Shown here: in pieces, positions 24,479-33,536 of the stretch
How positions within the stretch are numbered: position 1 is the first letter of the stretch
Layout: each line of letters begins with the position of its first letter
Assembly: GCA_022820945.1 (NCBI GenBank)
Contig: JAJEEP010000088.1
Location: forward strand, 1-36,893
Direction: 5' to 3'
Origin: Alphaproteobacteria bacterium
GTDB taxonomy: Bacteria; Pseudomonadota; Alphaproteobacteria; UBA828
DNA: 36,893 nt
The notes under the pieces: generated by a model
What the model saw: only the letters and a program-made list of their open reading frames with translations
What the model was told of the DNA's origin: nothing
Databases searched by the model: none
Program-made: the position numbers and the translations under genes

Positions 24479-25891
24479 ATGACAGCGACCGTGATTCGGA
24501 ACGGGCGAATCGTTACGGCGGTGGACGACTACACGGCCGACATCCTGATGGAGGACGGCCGGGTCCGCATGATCGGCACGGACCTGCCCGTGGGCGATGG
24601 CGTTGCCGAGCACGACGCGGCAGGGCTGCTGGTGATGCCGGGCGGCGTCGACGTGCACACGCACCTCGACTGGGACTTCGGGCCGGCGCGCACGGCGGAC
24701 ACCTTCTACACGGGCTCCCAGGCGGCGGCCTTCGGCGGCACCACCACGGTCGTGGACTTCGCCGCACAGGTGAAGGGCACGAGCCCGCTCGAGGGCCTCG
24801 CCGACTGGCACGAGCGCGCCTCGGTCGCCGCGGTCGATATGGGCGCGCACATGATCATCACCGAGGTGAACGACCAGACCCTCATCGACATGAAGAGCCT
24901 GATCCACGACGAGGGCGTCAGCACTTTCAAGCTCTTCACCGCCTATCCCGACGTGCTGATGATCGACGACGGCCAGATCTTCAAGACCATGCGTCAGGTC
25001 GGCGCTCATGGCGGCATGGTGCAGATCCACGCCGAGAACGGTCACGTCATCGACGTGCTGGTGCAGGAGGCGCTGGACGCCGGCAACACCAGCCCCAAGT
25101 GGCACATGCTGACCCGCCCGACCCTGATGGAGGGCGAGGCCACCCACCGGGTCATCCGCATCGCGGAGCTGGCCGAGGCGCCGGTCTATATCGTGCACCT
25201 CTCGGCAGGCGAGGCGCTCGACGCGGTGACGGAAGCGCGCGATCGCGGGCTCCCGGTCCATGCCGAGACCTGCCCGCACTATCTCTTCCTCACCGACGAG
25301 GAGTACGAGCGGCCGGGCTTCGAGGGCGCGAAGTTCGTGATGACGCCGCCGCTCAGGGGTGCTGCGCATCAGCACGCGCTCTGGCGCGGGCTGAAGACCG
25401 ACGACCTGCAAGTCATCGCCACCGACCACTGCCCCTTCTGCTTCAGCGAGAACGTGCTGGGCCTGCGCCTTTCCAAGGAGCTCGGCCGCGACGACTTCAG
25501 CAAGATTCCCAACGGCGCGCCGGGGCTCGAGACCCGCATGCCGCTGGTCTACGACGGCGGCGTCCGCCGCAACGAGATGTCGCTCAACCGGTACGTGGAG
25601 CTGACGGCGACCGCGCCTGCGAAGCTCTTCGGCCTGTTCCCGCGCAAGGGCACGATCGCGGTGGGCTCCGATGCCGACATCGTGCTGTTCGACCCGAACG
25701 AGACCTGGACCGTCCGCGCCGCCGAGCATCACAGCCGGGTCGAGTATTCGCTCTTCGAGGGCCGCGAAGTCACCGGCCGGGTGAGCAAGGTGTTCCTGCG
25801 GGGCGAGCTGATCGTGGACGGCCGCGAATGGCTCGGCCGCGAGGGCGGCGGCCAGTTCCTCAAGCGCGGCCAGGCCGGGAAACAGAAGTAG
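24479..25891 (+). CDS. hydA: Dihydropyrimidinase/D-hydantoinase
   Basis: A 470-residue cyclic amidohydrolase that opens dihydropyrimidine or hydantoin rings to N-carbamoyl amino acids. All metal-centre residues are in place: H60 and H62 (VDVHTHLD), K151 (STFKLFTAYP, carbamylated lysine), H184 (VQIHAENG), H240 (YIVHLSAGE) and D316 (ATDHCPF). The ATG at 24479 follows GGGAGGCGACG; an upstream in-frame start at 24431 has no site. It is the third gene of the plus-strand set and ends 3 bp before the stop of the convergent MDR gene. With its intact site it contrasts with the Gln59 enzyme at 13143, so the region holds two different ring-opening enzymes. Confidence 0.93.
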   Translation: MTATVIRNGRIVTAVDDYTADILMEDGRVRMIGTDLPVGDGVAEHDAAGLLVMPGGVDVHTHLDWDFGPARTADTFYTGSQAAAFGGTTTVVDFAAQVKGTSPLEGLADWHERASVAAVDMGAHMIITEVNDQTLIDMKSLIHDEGVSTFKLFTAYPDVLMIDDGQIFKTMRQVGAHGGMVQIHAENGHVIDVLVQEALDAGNTSPKWHMLTRPTLMEGEATHRVIRIAELAEAPVYIVHLSAGEALDAVTEARDRGLPVHAETCPHYLFLTDEEYERPGFEGAKFVMTPPLRGAAHQHALWRGLKTDDLQVIATDHCPFCFSENVLGLRLSKELGRDDFSKIPNGAPGLETRMPLVYDGGVRRNEMSLNRYVELTATAPAKLFGLFPRKGTIAVGSDADIVLFDPNETWTVRAAEHHSRVEYSLFEGREVTGRVSKVFLRGELIVDGREWLGREGGGQFLKRGQAGKQK

Positions 25892-25894
25892 GCT

Positions 25895-26923
25895 TTACGG
25901 CAACAGCACCATCTTGCCGAAGACCTCGCGCTCGGCGGTGCGCCGCGCCGCCTTCTGAATGTCGGCGAGCGGGTAGACGGTATCGATCACCGGCTCGAGC
26001 CGGCCCTCCGCCATCAGCGCGAAGACGCGCGCGATCTCGCGCCGGCCGGCGAAGTGGCTGCCGTGGATCGTCATGTGCTTGCGGAAGAGCTCGATCACGT
26101 TGATCGGCACTTCCTCGCCCGCATGCGCGCCGCAGGTGACGAGGCGGCCGTTGAAGCAGATCGCGTCGATGCTCTGGCGCAGCACGTCGCCGCCCACGCT
26201 CTCGATCACGAGGTCGACGCCGCGCCCGTCGGTGAGCCTGAGCGCCTCCTCCCGGATGCTCTGGCGCGTGTAGTCGATGGTCTCGTCCGCTCCCAGCGCG
26301 CGGGCCTTCTCAAGCTTGGCGGCGGAGCCCGCGCTCGCGATCACCCGCGCGCCGTGCAGCAGCGCGACCTGGATCGCCGACGAGCCGACCACGCTGCCGG
26401 CGGCGTTGACCAGCACCGTCTGCCCCGCCTGCACGCGGCCGAGCGCCACCGTCATGTGCCAGGCGGTGCCGAGCCCGATCATGCCGGCTGCGGCGGTCTC
26501 GAAGGCGAGGCCGTCCGGCAACGGGATCACCGAGAACGCGTGGGAGACACAATATTCGGCGTGGGTCCCCCACTGGCCCGCGCCGATGCGGCCGTGGGTG
26601 AAATCCACGCCGTCCAGCCCGCTCAGCCAGGGCTCGGAGAGCGGATCGCCCTGGGCGAAGTCGATGGCGACGCGGGTGCCGGGCGCGGGGCCGTCCACGC
26701 CCGGCCCGAGGGCTGCGATTTCGCCAACCCCTTCGCAGCCGGGCACGTGCGGCAGCGTCACCGGGATGCCGGAGATGCCCTCGCGTACGTCGTGGTCGAG
26801 GTGGTTGATGCCGCTCGCGCGGATGCGCACCAGGACCTCGCCCGGTCCCGGCTCGGGCGTCTCGATCTCCTCGTAGAGCAGGGTCTCGACGCCGCCGTGG
26901 GAGCGGATGACGACCGCCTTCAC
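25895..26923 (-). CDS. Zinc-free MDR oxidoreductase (quinone-oxidoreductase type)
   Basis: A 342-residue medium-chain reductase. The N-terminal GroES-like lobe has ASGINHLDHD where zinc enzymes have a cysteine, and there is no structural-zinc cysteine cluster, so it is of the zinc-independent type. The nucleotide motif is NAAGSVVGSSAIQVA (about 173-187). GTG start with GGGA six bases upstream. It lies 9 bp after the isochorismatase-family gene and is clearly co-transcribed with it. Such enzymes reduce quinones or enoyl/enone compounds with NADPH. Here it could reduce an unsaturated ring or acid in the same pathway (inference). Confidence 0.87.
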   Translation of the reverse strand: MKAVVIRSHGGVETLLYEEIETPEPGPGEVLVRIRASGINHLDHDVREGISGIPVTLPHVPGCEGVGEIAALGPGVDGPAPGTRVAIDFAQGDPLSEPWLSGLDGVDFTHGRIGAGQWGTHAEYCVSHAFSVIPLPDGLAFETAAAGMIGLGTAWHMTVALGRVQAGQTVLVNAAGSVVGSSAIQVALLHGARVIASAGSAAKLEKARALGADETIDYTRQSIREEALRLTDGRGVDLVIESVGGDVLRQSIDAICFNGRLVTCGAHAGEEVPINVIELFRKHMTIHGSHFAGRREIARVFALMAEGRLEPVIDTVYPLADIQKAARRTAEREVFGKMVLLP

Positions 26924-26932
26924 GGCGGGTCC

Positions 26933-27577
26933 CTACTCGGCAGCTTCGGCCGCAACCGCGCCAGAGAGCGCGGCGATGGCCTCGGCGCTCGTGACGATGT
27001 CCGCGTACTTCTGGCCCATGTCGAAGAGGTTCGCCTCGTGGGGCCCGAGCGCCCGGTCGCCCACGCAATCGCTGATCACCACCGGGCGGAAGCCGTGGCA
27101 CATGGCGTCCAGCACGCTCGCGCGGACGCAGCCGGAGGTGGTGCAGCCCGCCACCATCACCGTGTCCACGCGCATCTTGGCGAAGGCCGGCGCGAGATCG
27201 GTGCCGAAGAAGGCCGACGGCACGCGCTTGCGGATCACGATCTCGCCCGGCGCCGGCTTGAGCGAATCGACGATCTGGCTGTCCGGCGCGTCCTCGGTCA
27301 GCCCCGTGAGCGAGGGCACCTTCATGCACATGATGTTCGCGTCCGCGCCGTCGTCAGCGAAGATGACGCGCGTGTGCGCCACCGGCACGCCGCGCTCCCG
27401 GCAGAAGGCGAGCAGCCCCACGGTGGCGTCGATCGCCTCCTGGATGTTGCCGCCGCCGAACTTCGCCGGGTCGGTGAAGCCGTTGACGAAGTCGACGATC
27501 AGCAGCGCCGCCTTCTCGCCGAAGCCGAGCCGGTTGCCGAAGTTCTGGGTCTTGTAGATGTCGATGTCCGAAGCCAT
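26933..27577 (-). CDS. Isochorismatase-family cysteine hydrolase, N-carbamoylsarcosine amidase-like
   Basis: A 214-residue hydrolase. The catalytic triad is D29 (LLIVDFVNGF), K117 (IRKRVPSAFFGT) and C150 (AGCTTSGCVRAS). The SAFFGT and TTSGCVRA segments are those of N-carbamoylsarcosine amidohydrolase and the related maleamate and ureidoacrylate (RutB) hydrolases, which free ammonia and CO2 from carbamoyl groups. The ATG at 27577 follows a GGGG-rich leader. First gene of a two-gene operon with the MDR reductase. Its neighbour is the convergent dihydropyrimidinase, which would produce carbamoyl products; with a methylhydantoin substrate this pair would give sarcosine, as in creatinine breakdown. 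Exact substrate inferred only. Confidence 0.88.
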   Translation of the reverse strand: MASDIDIYKTQNFGNRLGFGEKAALLIVDFVNGFTDPAKFGGGNIQEAIDATVGLLAFCRERGVPVAHTRVIFADDGADANIMCMKVPSLTGLTEDAPDSQIVDSLKPAPGEIVIRKRVPSAFFGTDLAPAFAKMRVDTVMVAGCTTSGCVRASVLDAMCHGFRPVVISDCVGDRALGPHEANLFDMGQKYADIVTSAEAIAALSGAVAAEAAE

Positions 27578-27631
27578 GCCGCACCCCCGCCGCGTCTAGC
27601 CGTTGGAGAACAGACGGAACCCCGTCACGTG

Positions 27632-28006
27632 TCAAGCGCCGCCGCCGTCGCTCTCGACCGTGACCGCGGCGAGCTTGCCGTTCCCCAGGTGGAATTCGGC
27701 CCACCCGCTGGTCTCCTGCGCGTGCCCCTCGGCGTCTTCGAGCCTGAGGGTAAAGCGGCAGGTGGAGCGCTGCCCGGCCTCGTCCACCTCGTGGCTCCGC
27801 ACCTCGTGCCGGATCGTCGGATAGTCCGCCAGCATCCGCGCGAGATACCGCTTGATCTCTCCGTCCCGACCGCGGTGGCTCTGGCCGTCCACCGAGAGCA
27901 CCGCGTCGTGGGCGAAGCAGTCGAGCACCGTTCCGAGGTGCCGGAAGTCGATATTGCTGTAGTAGCTGTGCTCGACCAGATTGACGATCTGGGCGCGCCT
28001 GAGCAT
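27632..28006 (-). CDS. NTF2/SnoaL-like protein
   Basis: A 124-residue small alpha+beta cone-fold protein. Landmarks: YYSNIDFRHLGTVLDCF (about 16-32), a helix-then-strand start typical of the fold, and the C-terminal strands TCRFTLRLED and ETSGWAEFHLGNGKLAAVTV. I see no definite catalytic residues. The run GTG-GTG-ATG at 28012-28004 offers three starts; GAGGAGG upstream suits the last two, and I take the ATG at 28006. It lies 54 bp before the isochorismatase-family gene in the same direction, so it may open that operon. Members act as small-molecule isomerases, dehydratases or binding proteins; not assigned. Confidence 0.8.
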   Translation of the reverse strand: MLRRAQIVNLVEHSYYSNIDFRHLGTVLDCFAHDAVLSVDGQSHRGRDGEIKRYLARMLADYPTIRHEVRSHEVDEAGQRSTCRFTLRLEDAEGHAQETSGWAEFHLGNGKLAAVTVESDGGGA

Positions 28007-28145
28007 CACCACCGGTGCCTCCTCTCACCTGAGCGCTCATCGTAGCGGGCGAGGGACCGCCCGCCAAAAAGGGCGGCTTCGGCGTGACCGCTCTCTGGCC
28101 AAATCGGGGCTGAGGCCATAGTCTGATTCGAAAGGAGCGGGCGCC

Positions 28146-28937
28146 ATGCATGCATTCAACTATCGTCGTGCGACATCGGTGGAAGACGCGGTTGCCGCCT
28201 TCAATTGCGCGGACGACGGCGCTTATCTCTCCGGCGGCCACACGCTGCTGCCGACCATGAAGCAGCGCCTGGCGGCGCCCTCCGACCTGATCGACCTCGC
28301 GGGGCTGACGGAGCTGGTCCGCATCGGCGTGGACGGCGATGCCGTAGAGATCGGCGCGCTCACGACGCATGCGACCGTAGCGGCGTCCGCCGAGGTTCGG
28401 GGCGCCATCCCGGCCCTCGCTGCGCTCGCCGGCAAGATCGGCGACCCGCAGGTGCGCAACAAGGGCACCATCGGCGGCTCCATCGCCAACAACGACCCGG
28501 CGGCGGACTATCCGGCCGCCCTGGTCGGGCTCGCCGCCACCGTCGTCACCGACCGACGCACTATCGCGGCGGACGACTTCTTCACCGGGCTCTTCGAGAC
28601 CGCGCTGGAGGAGGGCGAGCTGGTGACCGCCGTCCGCTTCCCCCGGCCCGGAAAGGCCGGCTACGCCAAGTTCCCCAACCCCGCGTCGCGCTACGCGATC
28701 GTCGGCGTCATGGCGGCGGAGACGGCGACGGGCGTCCGCATCGCGGTGACCGGAGCCGGCCCCTGCGTGTTCCGCGCCTCCGCCATGGAGGCCGCGCTGA
28801 GCGGCGGGCTCGACCCCGACGCGACGCTCCCGGCGCTCTCCGACGAGGGACTCAACTCCGACATCCACGCGAGCGCCGAGTACCGCGCGCACCTGGTGGG
28901 CGTCATGGCCCAGCGCGCGATGGCTGCGGCCCTGTAA
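28146..28937 (+). CDS. FAD-binding subunit of xanthine dehydrogenase/CO dehydrogenase family (CoxM type), orphan
   Basis: A 263-residue flavoprotein subunit of the molybdenum hydroxylase family. The FAD-binding segments LSGGHTLLPTMKQRL (about 29-43) and GTIGGSIANNDPAADYP (about 105-121) are intact. GGAG lies 8 bases before the ATG. The length is slightly short but complete. The molybdopterin large subunit and the iron-sulfur small subunit that normally accompany it are not adjacent; the next gene is an unrelated secreted protein. Either the partners are elsewhere or this is a leftover of a broken operon. In a ureide island, a purine or ring hydroxylase subunit would make sense, but this is inference. 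Confidence 0.9.
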   Translation: MHAFNYRRATSVEDAVAAFNCADDGAYLSGGHTLLPTMKQRLAAPSDLIDLAGLTELVRIGVDGDAVEIGALTTHATVAASAEVRGAIPALAALAGKIGDPQVRNKGTIGGSIANNDPAADYPAALVGLAATVVTDRRTIAADDFFTGLFETALEEGELVTAVRFPRPGKAGYAKFPNPASRYAIVGVMAAETATGVRIAVTGAGPCVFRASAMEAALSGGLDPDATLPALSDEGLNSDIHASAEYRAHLVGVMAQRAMAAAL

Positions 28938-29033
28938 CGGGACACCCCGTCACGACAAGTTGAAGCATCGCGATTGGCGCAGGGGCCCGGCAGACCCGAC
29001 ATTCCAGCCGTCACAGGACGGAGGATGCTCCCA

Positions 29034-30038
<1,005 letters not shown>

Positions 30039-30060
30039 GCGGCACCGCTGAAACACTCGT

Positions 30061-30092
30061 GATGGGGGCGGCTGCTCGCAGCCGCCCCCATC
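30061..30092 (+). terminator. Strong hairpin downstream of the DUF3179 gene
   Basis: Bases 30061-30074 and 30079-30092 pair perfectly (14-bp GC-rich stem) around the loop ctcg. Only a weak AT stretch follows (aaat), so it may act as a terminator by structure or with Rho, or stabilise the 3' end of the mRNA. Being symmetric it could serve both strands. Confidence 0.75.
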
Positions 30093-30476
30093 AAATCGAG
30101 AGCGTATCCGTCTTCGACGGGCGCTGGATTCTTTTATTTCCCTCAGGCGCCGGGCGCGAACTCAGTTCGCTTGGCTCCGCGCTACGCGCGCGGCGCATGC
30201 GCGCCGTCCGGGCTGCTGCGCAGCCCGGTCCCGATCATGGTCGGACTCCTCGCGGGTTGCCGGGCGCTCGAGTCATGATTCCGCGCGCGTTCCCGCGCGA
30301 CGTTCGCTTGGCTTACGCGCCTTCGGCGCGGCGCGCGGGCGCGCGCTCCAGGCTGCTTCGCAGCCTGGCTCCACACACGGCAAACACCCTGTCGGTTTCG
30401 GCGCGGCGCATGCGCGCCGTCCGGGCCTGCGGCCCGGGAGGGCGGAGGGGGGACGTGGGTGTGGACGGACCGTGGG
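30093..30476. repeat. Mosaic of GC-rich hairpins with exact direct repeats
   Basis: No gene is supported in this stretch. A 26-bp sequence is repeated exactly at 30188-30213 and 30401-30426. A 12-bp sequence, gttcgcttggct, recurs at 30165-30176 and 30302-30313. Tight hairpins with three-base loops follow the repeats: 30209-30229 (9-bp stem), 30348-30368 (9-bp stem) and 30421-30437 (7-bp stem). The left part (30099-30126) starts with agagcgtatccgt, as in the element at 151-299. It looks like a hot spot for small palindromic repeats. Confidence 0.65.
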
Positions 30477-31262
30477 CTAGTACGCCGAGAGAAACGACTT
30501 CAGGGCGGCGGTGAACCCCGGCGCCTGCTCGATGTTCGAGAGGTGGGCTGCGTCGAGTTCGAGGTACTGAGAGCCGCCGATCCGCTCGTGCATCAGACGC
30601 ATGCCGGCCGGCGGGGTGGCGGGGTCCTGCGAGCCGGCGATCAGCAGGACGGGACGGTCGATCGAGCCCAGGCGGTCGAGATTTGCGAGCGTCTGGATGG
30701 CGCGCGCACAGCCCGTGTATCCCGCGACCGAGGTGGTGCGGATCATGTGCCGCACGTCGTCGATTCGCGCGGCACCGCTTGCCCGATAGCCCTCGGAGAA
30801 CCAGCGCTCGATGGTCGACTCGACGACCGCCTCCATGCCGCCCTCCGTAGCCGCTGCCACGCGCTGGTCGAAAGCCGCGATGAACGCTTCGCTGCTGTGC
30901 GCCGAGGTGTTCGCCATGACCGTGGCGGTGACCCGATGCGCATGGCTGAGCAGGAGCGCCTGCGCGGTCATCCCGCCGATGGAGAGACCCACGAAATGGC
31001 TCCTCCGGATGCCCAGGTGATCCCAGAGGCCCACGACATCGCCGACGAGATCGTCGAACGTGTACGGCCCCTCCACCGGCTCCGACTGGCCGTGCCCGCG
31101 CTTGTCGTACCTGAGGATATGGAAGTCGTTGGCGAGCGCGGCCTCCTGCTCGTCCCACATGTGCAGGTTCGTGGCCAGCGAGTTGGAAAAGGTCAGCCAG
31201 GGTCCGCTCTCGTTCCCCGAAATCTCGTAGTTGATTGAGACGCCTCGGATATCGGCAAGCAT
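30477..31262 (-). CDS. pcaD: Alpha/beta hydrolase, 3-oxoadipate enol-lactonase (PcaD) like
   Basis: A 261-residue alpha/beta hydrolase. The nucleophile is the serine of VGLSIGGM (about 96), with aspartate in GSQDPATPP and histidine in [12 protein letters not shown] near the C-terminus. [13 protein letters not shown] and [12 protein letters not shown] are characteristic of PcaD, which opens the enol-lactone in the beta-ketoadipate pathway. No other pca genes are present, so a related lactonase or esterase is possible. The ATG at 31262 has GGGAGAG upstream; an in-frame codon at 31292 is less likely. It is divergent from metK and borders the hairpin mosaic on its 3' side. Confidence 0.8.
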   Translation of the reverse strand: MLADIRGVSINYEISGNESGPWLTFSNSLATNLHMWDEQEAALANDFHILRYDKRGHGQSEPVEGPYTFDDLVGDVVGLWDHLGIRRSHFVGLSIGGMTAQALLLSHAHRVTATVMANTSAHSSEAFIAAFDQRVAAATEGGMEAVVESTIERWFSEGYRASGAARIDDVRHMIRTTSVAGYTGCARAIQTLANLDRLGSIDRPVLLIAGSQDPATPPAGMRLMHERIGGSQYLELDAAHLSNIEQAPGFTAALKSFLSAY

Positions 31263-31423
31263 GCGCTCTCTCTCCCTGTCGGTCGGGCGCATGTCTTACC
31301 ACGGTCACGGTGTGCGTGACATCGCGGCAGCGCTTGACCGCTCAGAAGTTCGCTGCGACAACCGGCCGGCGGCGCGGCCGAACGTCGCCTGTCTCTGGAA
31401 CATCATCATCATCGGGGGGAGCC
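31263..31423. promoter_or_regulatory. Divergent leader region of metK and the lactonase gene
   Basis: This 161-bp spacer contains a hairpin GTCAC/GTGAC (7-nt loop, around 31309-31325) and a longer-loop stem GCAGCG/CGCTGC. The first recalls the stem of SAM/SAH riboswitches found before metK in Rhodobacterales, but the conserved loop is missing, so I do not call a riboswitch. No clear promoter boxes are seen. Confidence 0.3.
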
Positions 31424-32593
31424 GTGGGGCGAGGAGACTACCTGTTCACCAGCGAATCGGTGTCGGAAGGACATCCGGACAAGGTCTGCGACCGCATCTC
31501 CGATGCCGTGGTCGATGCCTACCTGGCGCTCGATTCCAACGCCCGCGTCGCCTGCGAGACGCTGGTGACGACCAATCGGGTGGTGCTCGCCGGCGAGGTG
31601 CGCGGTCCGGAAACGATCACCGATGAGACCCTGGAGTCCATCACGCGGACCTGCGTCCGCGAGATCGGGTACGAGCAGGAGGGCTTTCACTGGGCCAAGG
31701 CCGCCGTGGAGGTCCACGTTCACGCCCAGTCGGCCGACATTGCCCTCGGCGTGGACCAGGCCGGCAACAAGGATCAGGGCGCAGGCGACCAGGGCATCAT
31801 GTTCGGCTATGCCTGCCGCGAGACCGACGCGCTCATGCCGGCGCCGCTCCACTATGCCCACGCGATCCTGGCTGCGCTGGCCGAAGCCCGGCACGCCGGC
31901 GATGCACCCGGCCTCGGGCCCGATTCCAAGAGCCAGGTCACGCTCCGCTACGAGGACGGCGTGCCCGTTGGCGCCACCTCCGTCGTCGTCTCGACCCAGC
32001 ATGCCGCCGAGCTCTCCCAGGACGACGTGCGTGAGATCGTGCGCCCCTACGTCGTAGCGGCACTCCCGGACGGATGGATGTGCGACGAGGAGTGGTTCTA
32101 CGTCAATCCGACTGGCCGCTTCGTGATCGGCGGGCCGGACGGCGATGCCGGCGTGACCGGGCGCAAGATTATCGTGGACACCTACGGCGGCGCAGCACCC
32201 CACGGCGGCGGTGCCTTCTCGGGCAAGGATCCGAGCAAGGTCGACCGCTCCGCGGCTTACGCGGCACGCTACCTCGCGAAGAATGTCGTGGCTGCCAACC
32301 TCGCGTCACGCTGCACGATACAGCTCGCCTACGCGATCGGCGTCGCCCATCCGCTCGCGGTCTACGTGGATACCCACAGCACCGGTAAGGTCGACGAAGC
32401 GAGGCTCGCCGAGGCGCTCAGCTCGGTGATGGACCTCTCGCCGCGGGGCATCGGCGAGCACCTCGACCTCGCCCGCCCGATCTTCGAGCGGACCGCGGCT
32501 TACGGCCATTTCGGCCGGGAGCCCGAGGCCGACGGCGGCTTCTCCTGGGAACGGACGGACCTCGTCGACCCGCTCCTCGCCGCCGTGGGGTGA
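31424..32593 (+). CDS. metK: S-adenosylmethionine synthetase
   Basis: Makes SAM from methionine and ATP in the cytoplasm. The protein has 389 residues, as expected. Landmarks: [18 protein letters not shown] (N-terminal ATP site), [12 protein letters not shown] (about 120-131), and [19 protein letters not shown] (about 259-277, metal and phosphate loop). The start is GTG at 31424 after GGGGGGA; longer in-frame extensions upstream have no similarity to the family. It leads the housekeeping run and lies 34 bp before trmB. Confidence 0.96.
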   Translation: MGRGDYLFTSESVSEGHPDKVCDRISDAVVDAYLALDSNARVACETLVTTNRVVLAGEVRGPETITDETLESITRTCVREIGYEQEGFHWAKAAVEVHVHAQSADIALGVDQAGNKDQGAGDQGIMFGYACRETDALMPAPLHYAHAILAALAEARHAGDAPGLGPDSKSQVTLRYEDGVPVGATSVVVSTQHAAELSQDDVREIVRPYVVAALPDGWMCDEEWFYVNPTGRFVIGGPDGDAGVTGRKIIVDTYGGAAPHGGGAFSGKDPSKVDRSAAYAARYLAKNVVAANLASRCTIQLAYAIGVAHPLAVYVDTHSTGKVDEARLAEALSSVMDLSPRGIGEHLDLARPIFERTAAYGHFGREPEADGGFSWERTDLVDPLLAAVG

Positions 32594-32627
32594 GGGGGCG
32601 CCCGTCCGGCGCCCGTCCTGCCGCGCG

Positions 32628-33326
32628 ATGGAGGATCGCCGCCGCCGCGTCTACGGGCGGAGGCTAGGCCACCGTCTTCGCCCCGGCCGTCAGGTGCTGC
32701 TCGAACGCGCATTGCCGGCGCTCAGGATCGACCTCCCCGAGGACACACAGGCTCGGATCGACCTGAACGGGCTGTTCCCGGCGCCGGTCAGCGACCGCTG
32801 GCTCGAGATCGGCTTCGGCGCAGGCGAGCATCTCGCCCATCAGGTGCGCGCCAACCCGGCCGTGGGGTTCATCGGCTGCGAGCCCTTTGTCCAAGGCGTC
32901 GCCGGGCTGCTGCGCCATCTGGAGGACGACGGCACGGTGGATCGGGTCCGCATCTTTCCCGACGACGCACGCCTCCTGCTCGATCGCTTGCCCGACGCCT
33001 GCATCGGCCGGCTGTTCGTCCTGTTTTCCGACCCCTGGCCCAAGAAGCGCCACCACAAGCGACGCCTGATCGATGCCGAGACGCTCGCCGCCTTCGCGCG
33101 CATCCTGAAGGACGGCGCGGAGTTCCGCTGGGCTTCCGACGACAGCGGCTATGTGGAGTGGACGCTGGAGCATGTCGCCGGGAACGCGGCGTTCGCTTTG
33201 GCGGAGCGGATTTCCGGCGATTGGCCGTCGCGCCGTGCCGACTGGCCGGAGACCCGCTATGAGCAGAAGGCCCGCGCCGCAGGACGCGCGCCTGTCTTCC
33301 TCCGCTACGTCCGCAGCCGGCGGTGA
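32628..33326 (+). CDS. trmB: tRNA (guanine46-N7)-methyltransferase
   Basis: A SAM-dependent enzyme that methylates G46 in the variable loop of tRNA. It has 232 residues. The SAM site is EIGFGAGEHL (about 60-69), the active region FSDPWPKKRHHKRR (about 133-146) and the C-terminal substrate motif TRYEQKA (about 211-217). ATG start, 34 bp after metK, so the two are probably co-transcribed; in many Rhodospirillales-like genomes metK and trmB are neighbours, and a SAM-making enzyme next to a SAM user is consistent. Confidence 0.95.
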   Translation: MEDRRRRVYGRRLGHRLRPGRQVLLERALPALRIDLPEDTQARIDLNGLFPAPVSDRWLEIGFGAGEHLAHQVRANPAVGFIGCEPFVQGVAGLLRHLEDDGTVDRVRIFPDDARLLLDRLPDACIGRLFVLFSDPWPKKRHHKRRLIDAETLAAFARILKDGAEFRWASDDSGYVEWTLEHVAGNAAFALAERISGDWPSRRADWPETRYEQKARAAGRAPVFLRYVRSRR

Positions 33327-33382
33327 TCGATGGCCACGGGCCGATTCTGGCCATCCGGGTGCGGGCAGCGGGGAGAAACACC

Positions 33383-33412
33383 TTGAAGAACACGGGCGAA
33401 GCGCGATAGGTT
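33383..33412 (+). promoter_or_regulatory. Candidate sigma-70 promoter for the rimP-nusA operon
   Basis: TTGAAG at 33383-33388 and TAGGTT at 33407-33412 are separated by 18 bases, a fair match to sigma-70 boxes. The position, about 125 bases before rimP, leaves room for the structured leader seen downstream. Confidence 0.5.
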
Positions 33413-33421
33413 AGCGGCGCT

Positions 33422-33459
33422 GTGCTCTTCGGGGGTGTGAGGAGCGCGGCAAAGAGCAC
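33422..33459 (+). promoter_or_regulatory. Leader hairpin upstream of rimP
   Basis: GTGCTCTT (33422-33429) pairs perfectly with AAGAGCAC (33452-33459) around a purine-rich 22-nt loop. It precedes the terminator at 33480-33506 and could take part in an attenuation switch. Confidence 0.45.
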
Positions 33460-33479
33460 GCCCAGGTTGGAGTGTTTGT

Positions 33480-33506
33480 GGTGGGCAGTGGTGGCCCGCC
33501 TTTTTT
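33480..33506 (+). terminator. Intrinsic terminator in the leader of rimP-nusA (attenuator or trmB terminator)
   Basis: GGTGGGC at 33480-33486 and GCCCGCC at 33494-33500 form a 7-bp stem (one G-T pair) with a 7-nt loop, followed by six T residues (33501-33506). It lies 30 bases before the rimP start and after a candidate promoter, so besides ending metK-trmB messages it may attenuate the rimP-nusA-infB message. NusA-controlled leader termination is known in E. coli. Confidence 0.75.
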
Positions 33507-33536
33507 CTGTTCTGCGGTAGGACGAAGACGCGAGAC

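Noticed and set aside
31300..31345. SAM/SAH or SAM-II riboswitch before metK
   Set aside because: There is a GTCAC/GTGAC hairpin, but the conserved loop and pseudoknot bases of these riboswitches are not found.
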